Notes under the pieces: generated by a model
Database searches by the model: none
Told to the model about the DNA's origin: nothing
What the model saw: the letters and a program-made list of their open reading frames with translations, nothing else
DNA from: an uncultured Acetatifactor sp.
GTDB lineage: Bacteria; Bacillota; Clostridia; Lachnospirales; Lachnospiraceae
DNA length: 64,000 nucleotides
Assembly (NCBI GenBank): GCA_910577235.1
Contig: CAJTMX010000026.1
Span: forward strand, 1 to 64,000
Reading direction: 5' to 3'
In this document: positions 48,663 to 57,014 of the stretch, piece after piece
How the letters are laid out: each line of letters opens with the position of its first letter
Numbering within the stretch: the stretch's first letter is position 1
Translations under genes and position numbers: made by a program

Positions 48663-49685
48663 ATGCAGGTAAACATTGAGAGTATCCAGGTCAATTCAGG
48701 ACGGCGGGAAGCCCTCCCGGATGCCGTGCGCGAACTGGCGGACAGCATTTCGGCGGTGGGGCTGTTAAACCCCATCACGGTTGACAGGGACTATACCCTG
48801 ATTGCCGGACTGCACCGGCTGGAAGCGGCAAAGTTACTGGGCTGGGCGGAAATTGAGTGCAACGTCAGCAGCTTAGAGGGATTGCAGGCAGAACTTGCCG
48901 AGATTGACGAGAACTTTGTGCGGGCCGACCTGGAAACCCTGGAGTTTGGAAAGCTGCTCCTGCGGCGCAAGGAAATCTATGAAATGCTGCATCCGCAGGT
49001 GAAAAACGGCGGCGACCGAAAGAGTGAAAAAATCAGAACGCGCCGGGCGCGTTCTGATTCTGACAAATCTTTTGTACGCGACACAGCAGACAAGCTGGGC
49101 ATTTCAACCCGTTCCGTGGAGGAAAAAATCCAGATTGCAAGGGATATGACCCCAAGGGCGCAGGAAATCGTTCAGGATGCCGGCCGCAAAATCAAGAAAA
49201 AGGACTTGGTAAAGCTGTCCCGCATGGAGCCGAAACAGCAGGAACAAGCCGCCGCGCAGTTGGCGGCTGGGGAAATCAAGTCAGCGGATGAATTCCGGCA
49301 GGAGGAACCGCCAAAACCATCCAAACCGCCGGAACCGGCACATGAGCCGGAACGGTCCGCAGAGCCGGTTACAGAACCGCTGGCATTGCCCACGGTTCCC
49401 TATTCGCTGGGCGACAGGCACTATGACACCCTGGAGGAATCCATAGCCGACCTGAAAAATCCCGACAAGGATTGCAGCTACACGCCGGATACGCTCCTGG
49501 CGGACATTGACGGCTTTGTGCAGACCTTTCACAAGGGCTTCGCGTGGTATCACGACCCCTTTTGTACTGTCGTGTTCCCCCACATCTCCAAAGTGCAGTT
49601 TGAGTTTGTCCGGCAGCGTTTTGAAAGCATTTCTTCCGCAATGGCAGACTTATTAAATCAAATGGAAAGGACTATAAAAACATGA
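48663..49685 (+). CDS. ParB/Spo0J-like partition protein
   Basis: The 340-residue protein has the ParB N-terminal nuclease/CTPase-like domain (VNSGRREALPDAVRELADSI, VGLLNPITVD, LIAGLHRLEAAKLLG) and a central helix-turn-helix (KLGISTRSVEEKIQIA). A Pro/Glu-rich linker leads to a C-terminal domain unique to such ICE proteins. It likely aids inheritance or control of the circular form. No ParA gene is in the window. ATG 48663 is favoured over GTG 48654 for spacing to AAAGAGGTG. Confidence 0.88.
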   Translation: MQVNIESIQVNSGRREALPDAVRELADSISAVGLLNPITVDRDYTLIAGLHRLEAAKLLGWAEIECNVSSLEGLQAELAEIDENFVRADLETLEFGKLLLRRKEIYEMLHPQVKNGGDRKSEKIRTRRARSDSDKSFVRDTADKLGISTRSVEEKIQIARDMTPRAQEIVQDAGRKIKKKDLVKLSRMEPKQQEQAAAQLAAGEIKSADEFRQEEPPKPSKPPEPAHEPERSAEPVTEPLALPTVPYSLGDRHYDTLEESIADLKNPDKDCSYTPDTLLADIDGFVQTFHKGFAWYHDPFCTVVFPHISKVQFEFVRQRFESISSAMADLLNQMERTIKT

Positions 49686-50542
49686 GCAATCGAAAAAAAC
49701 GCCGTCCGCCCGGTTCGGAGCGCACGGAACAGCAGAACCTTTTAACAGAAACACAGTATACCAATCCCGGCGTACAGCGCGACTTATCCAGCAACCAGCT
49801 TACTTCCGGCCTGCCCTATCAGCGGCCCGTGGAGCCGGAGGACGTTGACCGCCTGATTGCCAAGTGGGACGACCGCTTATTGACCCCTCTGGTGGTCAGC
49901 TTCCGGGACGGCAAATTTAACGTGGTGGACGGACAGCACCGGATCGCCGCCATGCGGAAAATGGCAGACGGCGGCAACGTTACCGTCCCCTGCCTGATTT
50001 ATACCGGTTTGAGTTATGAGCAGGAAGCCGAACTGTATTTCAAGCTGGATCAGTCCAAGGGCCGGCTGCGGCTCTCCCACGCCACAAAAGCCCTGCTGGA
50101 GTCCGGCACGGATGCCGAGGTGCTGGAAATCAAGCGTCTGGTGGAATCGGCTGGCTTTGTGTGGGTGCTGGATAAGAAAAGCGGCGATGCTTACGAAATC
50201 CTCTCTACCCGCGCGATCATCAACGCCTACCGTCTGCTTGGCGGATCGGCTTTTTCCCGCCTGCTGGTACTCCTGGACGGCACATGGCACGGCGCGTCCA
50301 TCTCCCTCCGTGCGTCTATGCTCTCCGGCATGGCGCTGTTTCTGAAAACCTATGAAACCGAACTGGACGACCGTACTTTCATCAAGCGGCTGTCTGCGGT
50401 TGACCCGGAGGAAATCATCCGGCGCGGCAAGATGGACTTTTCCACCAATAAAGCAGCACTCCGCTTTGCCCGCGTCATTCTGGAAAAGTATAACAGCCAG
50501 CAGCGCGGCGGCCATAAGCTGCCCTACCGCTTTAAGGGATAA
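49682..50542 (+). CDS. ParB-like protein (DUF6551-like)
   Basis: The 286-residue protein has a ParB-type core with YQRPVEPEDVDRLIAKWD, then FNVVDGQHRIAAMRK (residues 77-91), as in ParB and DGQHR-type domains, followed by a long helical domain. It is translationally coupled (ATGA overlap) to the preceding ParB-like gene. I recall this as DUF6551; the function is unknown, possibly together with ParB in element maintenance. Confidence 0.75.
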   Translation: MSNRKKRRPPGSERTEQQNLLTETQYTNPGVQRDLSSNQLTSGLPYQRPVEPEDVDRLIAKWDDRLLTPLVVSFRDGKFNVVDGQHRIAAMRKMADGGNVTVPCLIYTGLSYEQEAELYFKLDQSKGRLRLSHATKALLESGTDAEVLEIKRLVESAGFVWVLDKKSGDAYEILSTRAIINAYRLLGGSAFSRLLVLLDGTWHGASISLRASMLSGMALFLKTYETELDDRTFIKRLSAVDPEEIIRRGKMDFSTNKAALRFARVILEKYNSQQRGGHKLPYRFKG

Positions 50543-50561
50543 TGGCAAATCATACATAGGA

Positions 50562-50592
50562 GCCGCAGACACTTCCCGTCTGCGGCCCTTTT
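50562..50592 (+). terminator. Intrinsic terminator before tnpW
   Basis: GCCGCAGAC (50562-50570) pairs with GTCTGCGGC (50578-50586), followed by CCTTTT. The tnpW ribosome binding site begins about 8 nt later, the fourth case in this element of a terminator immediately preceding a gene without a visible promoter. Confidence 0.75.
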
Positions 50593-50612
50593 CATTGCAA
50601 GGGAGGTTTTGT

Positions 50613-50792
50613 ATGGACACAGTAACGAAAGAGCAAAAATCCCCCGTTATGGAGCCGTCCGAACAGGGCTACCAGCTTACCATCGGGCGTGACACCATCC
50701 GGGTGGTCAGCGTTTTCAGCGGCACAAGGACGGCAAGTGAAGCTATCCACGAAGCCGCCGTAAAGAAAATCCTTTACGATACAGGCAGTTGA
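50613..50792 (+). CDS. tnpW: TnpW-family small protein
   Basis: This 59-residue protein has the TnpW pattern: a short variable start, YQLTIGRDTIRVVSVFSGT as a beta hairpin, then a TASEAIHEAAVKKIL helix. TnpW occurs beside the serine recombinase in Tn4451-type elements; its role is not known. GGGAGG precedes ATG 50613. It lies 127 nt before the recombinase gene. Confidence 0.72.
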   Translation: MDTVTKEQKSPVMEPSEQGYQLTIGRDTIRVVSVFSGTRTASEAIHEAAVKKILYDTGS

Positions 50793-50832
50793 AATTTGTG
50801 CGCAATATCGTCAGAAGCAGCAGGCTGTCAGC

Positions 50833-50861
50833 TTGACTTTACCACTTTAACGTGGTATAGT
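50833..50861 (+). promoter_or_regulatory. Recombinase promoter with internal palindrome
   Basis: TTGACT (50833-50838), 17 nt, TATAGT (50856-50861) is close to consensus. TACCAC (50840-50845) and GTGGTA (50852-50857) form a perfect inverted repeat that fills the spacer and touches the -10, an ideal repressor site. Confidence 0.8.
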
Positions 50862-50919
50862 ATAGATGACAGACGAGCATAAACCCTGTTGTTTCTCGGA
50901 CTGATAAGGAGGCAGTTTT

Positions 50920-52533
50920 ATGAGGGAACAACAGAATTACAGAGCCGCTATCTATTGCCGGCTTTCTTCCGAAGATGGAGCCGACCACGAATCTATGAGC
51001 ATTGGGAACCAGCGGGCATTACTGACCGAGTATGTGCAGAAACAGGGCTGGGAGGTTGTCGATACCTATATCGACGACGGATTCTCAGGTACGAATTTTG
51101 ACCGTCCCGGCTTCCAGCGGATGATTGCCGACATTGAAAAAGGGCGCATCAATCTGGTCATTACCAAAGACCTCTCCCGCCTTGGCCGTAACTACATCAT
51201 GTGCGGGCAGTACACAGAGATTTATTTCCCGGAGCGTCATGTGCGCTACATCGCCCTGAACGACGGAGTTGACACGCTGAACCAGACCAGCAGCATGGAC
51301 ATTACGCCGTTCAAGCACATCCTGAACGATATGTACGCCAAGGATATTTCCACCAAAATCAAGTCCACCCTCCATACCAAAGCAAAGCGCGGCGAATACC
51401 TCGGCGCACTCGACCCCTATGGCTACCTGCGGCATCCTGACGATAAGCACAAGCTGATCATCAACGAGGAAACCGCGCCGGTTGTCCGGCGGATGTTTGA
51501 AATGTGTGCGGCAGGGATTGGGGCAAGGAGCATTGCTTCTACCCTGAACAACGAGGGCATCTTATCCCCCAAGGAATACACCCGCTTCCGCAAGCACAAC
51601 CCTGAACGGGATGGCGAGTTTGAACGCCGCCACTTCTGGACGCGGACTTATGTGCAGTTTATGTTGAAAAACGAAATCTATGTGGGGAGCATGGTGCAGG
51701 GACGGGAATACACGCCATCCTACCGCAGCAAGAAGCGGGAACCCATCCCCAAAGAGGACTGGATCGTGGTTCCCAATACGCACGAACCCATTGTATCGCG
51801 GGAATTATTTGATGAAGCGCAGAAACGCATGGGAGCGCGGAAAAAGACCATTCAGGCGAAAGACGAACCCGATTTATTTGCAGGGCTGTTCTTCTGTGAA
51901 GCCTGCGGAACCTCCATGCTTCCCAAGGTAAGCCAGCAGAAATACTTCTACTACAACTGCGGGCGCAGCCACGCGATTGGGAAATTAGCCTGCTCCAGCC
52001 ACTACATCAACCGTGACACCTTTCACCAGGCAGTGCTTGAGGACATCCGCCGCAACGCGAAACTGTTCAGCGAGGACGCTGAAAAAGCCGCACAGCGGCT
52101 CATGGAACTGAAATGCGCCGACCAGCAGAAACAGACCGCAACAATGAAGCGTGACATTGCATCGGCAAAGAATCGGCTGGCCGATCTGGACGTGAAGCTG
52201 AAACGCACCTATGAGGACAACATGAGCGGCAAGCTGCCCGACCATATCTTTACCATGTTTATCGCAGACTACGATACGGAACGGGCAACGCTGAAAGCGA
52301 ACATTGCGGAGATGGAAAAGGCGCTGGAAAAGATACGGGATACCAAAGCTGATATTGACCGCTTCGCTGACCTTATCCAGAAATACACCAGCTTTGAAAA
52401 ACTCGACCGCTTCATGCTTCACGAACTGATTGACCGGATTACGATTTACGAAACGCCGGGTATGGGACGCTGCCGCAAGGGTAAAGAAAAGCGCATTACC
52501 ATCTACTACAAATTTGTCGGGGCTATCCAATAA
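50920..52533 (+). CDS. Large serine recombinase (TnpX-like integrase)
   Basis: The 537-residue protein has the serine resolvase domain with catalytic S16 in YCRLSSEDG and the conserved TKDLSRLGRN and DGFSGTNFDRPGF motifs, a recombinase domain (TPYGYL-like LDPYGYLRHPDD), a zinc ribbon (CEACG ... YNCG ... C) and a C-terminal coiled coil. This is the architecture of TnpX/Int proteins that excise and integrate Tn4451/Tn1549-type elements. AAGGAGGC precedes ATG 50920. It is the last gene of the element. Confidence 0.95.
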   Translation: MREQQNYRAAIYCRLSSEDGADHESMSIGNQRALLTEYVQKQGWEVVDTYIDDGFSGTNFDRPGFQRMIADIEKGRINLVITKDLSRLGRNYIMCGQYTEIYFPERHVRYIALNDGVDTLNQTSSMDITPFKHILNDMYAKDISTKIKSTLHTKAKRGEYLGALDPYGYLRHPDDKHKLIINEETAPVVRRMFEMCAAGIGARSIASTLNNEGILSPKEYTRFRKHNPERDGEFERRHFWTRTYVQFMLKNEIYVGSMVQGREYTPSYRSKKREPIPKEDWIVVPNTHEPIVSRELFDEAQKRMGARKKTIQAKDEPDLFAGLFFCEACGTSMLPKVSQQKYFYYNCGRSHAIGKLACSSHYINRDTFHQAVLEDIRRNAKLFSEDAEKAAQRLMELKCADQQKQTATMKRDIASAKNRLADLDVKLKRTYEDNMSGKLPDHIFTMFIADYDTERATLKANIAEMEKALEKIRDTKADIDRFADLIQKYTSFEKLDRFMLHELIDRITIYETPGMGRCRKGKEKRITIYYKFVGAIQ

Positions 52534-52536
52534 TGC

Positions 52537-52562
52537 AAAAACGGCATCCCCTATGGATGCCG
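52537..52562 (-). terminator. Terminator of the GH74 gene at the element boundary
   Basis: CGGCATCC (52542-52549) and GGATGCCG (52555-52562) form an 8-bp stem. On the minus strand it is followed by five T, so it terminates the gene ending at 52570; on the plus strand only A residues follow. It lies in the 36-nt interval that should also contain or touch the attachment site. Confidence 0.75.
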
Positions 52563-52569
52563 AAAAAAA

Positions 52570-54885
52570 TCACTTGGCTTTACGTCCTTTTGTCATATCA
52601 TCATCCGTGTTCAGTCTTTCGTATGTCCTGCCCTCGTCCAGTGTCCGGTAAAAACCGTATTCCCCGTCAATGATACCGCAGAGGTAGATGGCTTTGGGTT
52701 CTTTCACGTAATTTCCCCCGGGACGCCCCAGCCCAAGCCCCAGACGCATACAGCTGTCCCCCTCCGCGCTGAGACGGATATAGGTCAAAATATCCCTGTC
52801 CGCCTCGTATACCAATTTCCACATGCCCTCCCCGGCCATGGCTATATAGAATACGCCGCTTTCTCCTGCCGCTCCTCTGATCTCGGAGCGGTTGGCGGTA
52901 TCAATCATGCCAAAATCGCAGACCGGAGGCTTGTAAAGGGTCTCCCCCTCCGCTGTCCGTACCGCATCCGGCAGTTTATGTACATAGGATGCCCCGCCGT
53001 CCCGGCTGATATAGATCTGACCGCTTTCTCCAAATCCATAAAAGAGCAGCGAATTGACACGGTCGGAAAACACTTTCATACATGTGCCGGAAAACTGTCC
53101 TCTGTGGCGTTGCTGCACCTGTGTCACCTGCACGGGACTGCCGTCAGCCTCAAACACTTTTACCGTCCCAAAGCTCCTGCCTCCGTCCTGACTGGATATC
53201 ACCAGATCCATGGGCAGCCATATCTGATCGGCGATGGACCAGACGATATTCTGTCCGTCCGGGGACATGGCCACCCAGCCCGGGTTCACATTAGGCCTCT
53301 CTATCTCTCTCATGGCCGCGTCTATCTTTTCCCCCTGCCCCCAGGGCATAGGTATGCGCTGAAATGTCTGAAAACCGTCCCGGGTGCGCACCAGGCCTCC
53401 CTTGGTCAGCCCCCTCCAGTTGCCCCGGGCCGTAATGACCGCCAGATCGCTGTCCGCATCCGACAGATCTGCATTGATACAGGTGATATACCGATTGCCC
53501 TGCGCATCGTCAAATGAGTTGCGGCAGGGTCTGGTCAGATCCCGAAAAGCAAATCCTCCCAGATCCCCCACGATATCCACCATCTGCACCTGGCCGGCTA
53601 CCGGACCGTATACATTCAGATGCACAGTCTCCTCTATACCGTCACAATGGTCGTGATACCTGGGATGGTCGCTGAGCAGGGCATCGGTAGTAAACACCCC
53701 CGTGCCCGAGTTAAACCACAGCTCGTTGGGATCAAAAGGATTGATCTTCACATCACTCTCCCAGTGCAGCAGACTGCGGTTACCGTTATATTCCGGTCTC
53801 ATGTAGGAGCTGTTAAAATAGATATCCCCCACGTCCAGGCCGTCCAGACTGACTTTCCATGTTTCACCGTAATCCCGAGATACATAGAGGCATTCCGCAT
53901 CCTGTTTTTCCTTGCATAGAGTAGCGCAGGCCACCAGACCCGGCATGCTCTTACAGGTGCCGATACCGCCGAATCCGTAATCCAGATACTCCAGTGTCCG
54001 CCGTCCTGCCGCGTCCGGCGTTATATCCGTATAGCCGCTGATCTTACCATCCTCAAAACTATACCGCAGCACTTTGCCGCCGATGGTATCCCCCGTGTCG
54101 CAGCTATAGCCCAGATCAACAATATAATTCCACCTGCCTGTGGCGCACATGGTCACAAAGAGGTATTTGCCGTCATAGGTATAGCGCTGGGCCACCAGGC
54201 CGTTCATCTTGCTGTCGGGTATGATGGGGCTCTCCGGCTGGCAGAGCGGGGTAAAACTTTCGCCGCCGTCATAGGAAACATACAGGCTGTGTCCTCTGAG
54301 AGTATCGTCTGTCCGGCTGGTATAACCCGCCGTGCCAGCCACCAGGGTCCGGCTGTCCTCCGATACCCATATAAAGGTCATATAGTCCTCCGGCAACGGC
54401 AATTTCTCCCAATTCTTTCCTCTGTCCCGGGTGCGCAGCAGCCCTCCCTTGGAACTGGCAAAATACAGAGTGTCGCTGTCCTGCGGGTCCACTGCCAGGC
54501 GCTGGCCCGTGCCTCTGCCGCTGAGATTGCCATGTACCACCGCCGGAATCTGCTCATAGCGAAAAGTCTCTCCGTAGTCCTCCGAGACAGACAGCTTGCC
54601 CGCGCCTTTTGCCGTCACACCGCTGGCGATGTACAGCCGCTGGGGATGTCGCGGGTCCAAGGCGATGGCTGCCGGATAACACTCGTCCAGATCTTCCATG
54701 GTCACATGATCGATCAGGCTCTTCCAGCGCTTTTGCTCCGGTATAAAACGGTAAACGCCCCCGATATCCGTTCTGGCGTACAATATGCCCGGAGTCTGCT
54801 GGTGATACAGAAGCCCCGTCACATAGCCGCCTCCCGGGATGGGCGCGTTACGATATGTATAGGACAACTTTTTCGTTATCTTCAT
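52570..54885 (-). CDS. Glycoside hydrolase family 74-like protein (xyloglucanase type), apparently cytoplasmic
   Basis: The 771-residue protein shows the GH74 signature PIPGGGYVTGLLYH and YARTDIGGVYRF with D40, and VGDLGGFAF with D441; the two Asp fit in motif and spacing the catalytic pair of known GH74 xyloglucanases. Many BNR-like repeats (SEDYGETF, SRDYGETW, SQDGGRSF, SRDGGASY) support a double seven-bladed propeller. There is no signal peptide, so it may act on imported oligosaccharides. The last residues (DDDMTKGRKAK) could be altered by the neighbouring integration. The terminator lies directly downstream. Confidence 0.88.
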   Translation of the reverse strand: MKITKKLSYTYRNAPIPGGGYVTGLLYHQQTPGILYARTDIGGVYRFIPEQKRWKSLIDHVTMEDLDECYPAAIALDPRHPQRLYIASGVTAKGAGKLSVSEDYGETFRYEQIPAVVHGNLSGRGTGQRLAVDPQDSDTLYFASSKGGLLRTRDRGKNWEKLPLPEDYMTFIWVSEDSRTLVAGTAGYTSRTDDTLRGHSLYVSYDGGESFTPLCQPESPIIPDSKMNGLVAQRYTYDGKYLFVTMCATGRWNYIVDLGYSCDTGDTIGGKVLRYSFEDGKISGYTDITPDAAGRRTLEYLDYGFGGIGTCKSMPGLVACATLCKEKQDAECLYVSRDYGETWKVSLDGLDVGDIYFNSSYMRPEYNGNRSLLHWESDVKINPFDPNELWFNSGTGVFTTDALLSDHPRYHDHCDGIEETVHLNVYGPVAGQVQMVDIVGDLGGFAFRDLTRPCRNSFDDAQGNRYITCINADLSDADSDLAVITARGNWRGLTKGGLVRTRDGFQTFQRIPMPWGQGEKIDAAMREIERPNVNPGWVAMSPDGQNIVWSIADQIWLPMDLVISSQDGGRSFGTVKVFEADGSPVQVTQVQQRHRGQFSGTCMKVFSDRVNSLLFYGFGESGQIYISRDGGASYVHKLPDAVRTAEGETLYKPPVCDFGMIDTANRSEIRGAAGESGVFYIAMAGEGMWKLVYEADRDILTYIRLSAEGDSCMRLGLGLGRPGGNYVKEPKAIYLCGIIDGEYGFYRTLDEGRTYERLNTDDDMTKGRKAK

Positions 54886-55275
54886 ATGAGAATCCTGCCT
54901 TTCCGCCCGCCGCTCTCCGGCGGCAGACCTTCACGATATCCGATAATCTTATTCTCCCATAGATTATCGAAAAAAGCCATGTATTTTTTTGTGTTTCTAA
55001 GAATCCGGCAAAACAGGCACTTTGTTCCTCCGGGAAAACTCCGCGGCCTGCCGGCACAGCTCTTTGGCCTTGTCCAATCCTGCTTTCAAACCTCCGGTGG
55101 TGGCGATCACTGCCGGATCGTCCGTGGGGAGCGCGCCATAGGCATCCCGGTCCGGTTGAATTTTCCAGCCGGGAACGCCCAAACCCTTTACCCGCAAAGG
55201 GCGGAGACAGCTCTTTTTTCAAGCCGTTTCCGCCCTTATATCCGTTTGTTTTCGTTATATTCCCTGCCCTAAACC
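54886..55275. other. 390-nt intergenic region with possible gene remnant
   Basis: On the minus strand a 66-codon frame (54997-55197, TTG start, no ribosome binding site) reads plausibly (TDDPAVIATTGGLKAGLDKAKELC) but has no recognisable family, so it may be a remnant of a lost gene or chance. A hairpin AAGGGCGGA / TCCGCCCTT at about 55196-55238 lies downstream of the coat gene and may terminate it. No promoter was clear for the GH74 gene. Confidence 0.35.
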
Positions 55276-55536
55276 CTACAGTGTATTGCTTGTGAAAAGA
55301 TTCTTCACATGTGCCACTTCCTCATCCGTGGCCTTGCTGGCAGGCACATAGTAAGACTTCTCACGGGCAATGCCGTACAATTCTTCCTGGCTCTGCTCAC
55401 AGGCATTGCGAAACTGTTTCAATGTCTGTTTCAGCTCCTTGTTCTCGGTCTGGGGGATCATCTCGGCATAGCGCACCAATTCCCCGTTGATACCCGTCAG
55501 GGTATCCGCTACCATAGTTTTTTCCTGCATCTGCAT
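55276..55536 (-). CDS. CotF-like spore coat protein
   Basis: The 86-residue helical protein (EKTMVADTLTGINGELVRYAE ... QFRNACEQSQEELYGIAREK SYYVPA) matches the small CotF/coat-type helical proteins of spore-forming Clostridia. It pairs with the next gene, which resembles the other half of a coat-type four-helix bundle. Starts with ATG after GGAGGAGC on the minus strand. Confidence 0.7.
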   Translation of the reverse strand: MQMQEKTMVADTLTGINGELVRYAEMIPQTENKELKQTLKQFRNACEQSQEELYGIAREKSYYVPASKATDEEVAHVKNLFTSNTL

Positions 55537-55549
55537 CGTCTGCTCCTCC

Positions 55550-55735
55550 TTACCCTAAAAACTTCATCAGCTGCTGCTTGTTCTGCATGGCATTCTGGGC
55601 ACCTTTTTCAAAAAACTGCTTGATCTGAGGGTCCTGCGCTTCCTGAGCGTATTCCTTCATCTTGCAGTGTGTGGTGTCATAGCCGCCGATCAGATGTCTG
55701 AGATTCTGTAAGTCAAGTTCCGAAATATTGGGCAT
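55550..55735 (-). CDS. Small CotF-like spore coat-associated protein
   Basis: The 61-residue protein (LDLQNLRHLIGGYDTTHCK, then IKQFFEKGAQNAMQNKQQL) is helical and resembles the N-terminal half of CotF-family proteins. It is 13 nt upstream of the second coat-like gene, so the pair is one operon. A GTAGGAGGTA-like ribosome binding site precedes it. Confidence 0.7.
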   Translation of the reverse strand: MPNISELDLQNLRHLIGGYDTTHCKMKEYAQEAQDPQIKQFFEKGAQNAMQNKQQLMKFLG

Positions 55736-55880
55736 GTCTCTACCTCCTACAATTTAATATTGTTTTGTATTCCAGAGATAGTATGTGTCCGGCGCAGATT
55801 TCCTATACATCTTAAATAATTGACTTTTATAATATTTTAAATACGGCATTTTCACAGATATTTCTTTTGCAAAAACTTCT

Positions 55881-56057
55881 CTATATCTGGTGGCGCACCA
55901 CCCCGTACTCGTCATCTAACTGATAATAAGGGCAGGCGTTTTGGGTACCGGTCAAAAAACGGTACATCTCATCCTCGTCCAGATTGACGAGACAATAAAA
56001 GCACTCGTCCTCATCATCATATACATAATTGACGCAGCTGTCACAATTTGATGCCAT
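55881..56057 (-). CDS. DUF6472-family small Cys protein
   Basis: The 58-residue protein (MASNCDSCVNYVYDDEDECF ... TQNACPYYQLDDEY) with C-x2-C and two further Cys matches DUF6472, a short protein conserved in Lachnospiraceae next to rsmI; a metal site is likely. The start at 56057 has a strong GAAGGAGGAAGGT on the minus strand. Confidence 0.85.
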   Translation of the reverse strand: MASNCDSCVNYVYDDEDECFYCLVNLDEDEMYRFLTGTQNACPYYQLDDEYGVVRHQI

Positions 56058-56125
56058 ACCTTCCTCCTTCCCACGGGGACATGCCTTCCTTTGCGGTGCC
56101 GTCCCGTATGCGGCCATCTATTCCT

Positions 56126-56968
56126 TTACTCCACATGCAGCTGCTGGTAGATATCCCGCTTTCCCACACCCCGGTCTTTGGCGACCTGTTTCATAGCCGA
56201 TTTGTGATCCAGTCCCTGCCGCAGGTAATGCTCCATATGCTCCTCCACGGACATATTCTCCCATGCCGCAATATCCTCCCGGCGCTTTTGCTCCAAGCTC
56301 TTGCCCTCCAGCACCAGCACATACTCTCCCCGAGGTTCCTCACTGCGATACCGTTCCAAGGCCTCCTCCAATGTGGTGGGCATTACCGTCTCAAACTTTT
56401 TGGTCAGTTCCCGGCACAGGGTGATACGGCGCTGCCCCAGAGTCTGATACAACTCCTCCAGCGTCCGCGTCAAATGGTGGGGGGCCTCATAGAGAACGAT
56501 GGTACGGCTCTCCTGCGCCAGTTCCCGCAGCACCGCCGCCTTATCCTTTTTATCCGCAGGCAGAAAGCCCTCAAAGCAGAAACGTCTGGTGGGCAGCCCC
56601 GAAAGCGTCAACGCCGTGATGCAGGCCGCAGGTCCGGGCAGGCTGGTCACCGTTATGCTCTGCTCCTGGCACATGCGCACCAATACCTCCCCTGGATCGG
56701 ATATGGCCGGAGTGCCCGCGTCGGTGATCAGCGCGATGTTTTGTCCCGCCAGCAGCTGGCCCACCAACTGTCGGGCTTTTTCCACCTTATTATATTCGTG
56801 GTAGCTGGTCATGGGAGTATGAATGTCAAAATGATTCAGTAATTTAATACTGTTGCGTGTGTCCTCCGCCGCGATCACATCCACCATATGCAGAGTTTCC
56901 ACTACCCGGGGTGTCATATCCCCCAGATTGCCGATTGGGGTGGCACACAGATATAATGTTCCGGCCAT
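56126..56968 (-). CDS. rsmI: 16S rRNA (cytidine-1402-2'-O)-methyltransferase
   Basis: The 280-residue protein has the tetrapyrrole-methylase-like fold: LYLCATPIGNLGDMTPR at the start, IAAEDTRN, ITDAGTPAISDPG and SLPGPAACITAL, all diagnostic for RsmI, which methylates C1402 of 16S rRNA with S-adenosylmethionine. Typical length. It is the last of the translation/replication group conserved from B. subtilis (yabC position). Confidence 0.96.
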   Translation of the reverse strand: MAGTLYLCATPIGNLGDMTPRVVETLHMVDVIAAEDTRNSIKLLNHFDIHTPMTSYHEYNKVEKARQLVGQLLAGQNIALITDAGTPAISDPGEVLVRMCQEQSITVTSLPGPAACITALTLSGLPTRRFCFEGFLPADKKDKAAVLRELAQESRTIVLYEAPHHLTRTLEELYQTLGQRRITLCRELTKKFETVMPTTLEEALERYRSEEPRGEYVLVLEGKSLEQKRREDIAAWENMSVEEHMEHYLRQGLDHKSAMKQVAKDRGVGKRDIYQQLHVE

Positions 56969-57014
56969 ATTTTTTCTCCTTCTCCGTTCTCATAGATCTG
57001 GCAGGGTCTGTCCG

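Larger units (their letters stand above)
1..52570. mobile_element. Integrative and conjugative element, Tn1549/CTn type, left end outside window
   Basis: The stretch carries a nearly complete Firmicutes-type conjugation module (VirD4 end, VirB6, PrgI, VirB4, wall hydrolase), transfer replication functions (topoisomerase III, MobC, relaxase, toprim protein, giant helicase), Tn4451-style TnpV and TnpW, two ParB-like proteins and a terminal large serine recombinase. After the recombinase stop at 52533 gene order changes at once to minus-strand chromosomal genes. That the right end lies between about 52534 and 52600 is inferred from this switch; no terminal repeat or target duplication could be identified because the other end is not in the window. 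Large serine recombinases need only very short shared core sequences, so none is expected to be obvious. Confidence 0.88.

Noticed and set aside
48184..48679. Two plus-strand frames in the gap before parB (starting 48184 and 48281)
   Set aside because: Arg/Pro/Gln-rich, overlapping each other and the hairpins; no family resemblance, although 48184 has a purine-rich upstream sequence.
52534..52569. tRNA or tRNA 3' end as integration target
   Set aside because: No tRNA-like cloverleaf or CCA end was found here or elsewhere in the window; serine recombinases usually do not use tRNA genes.
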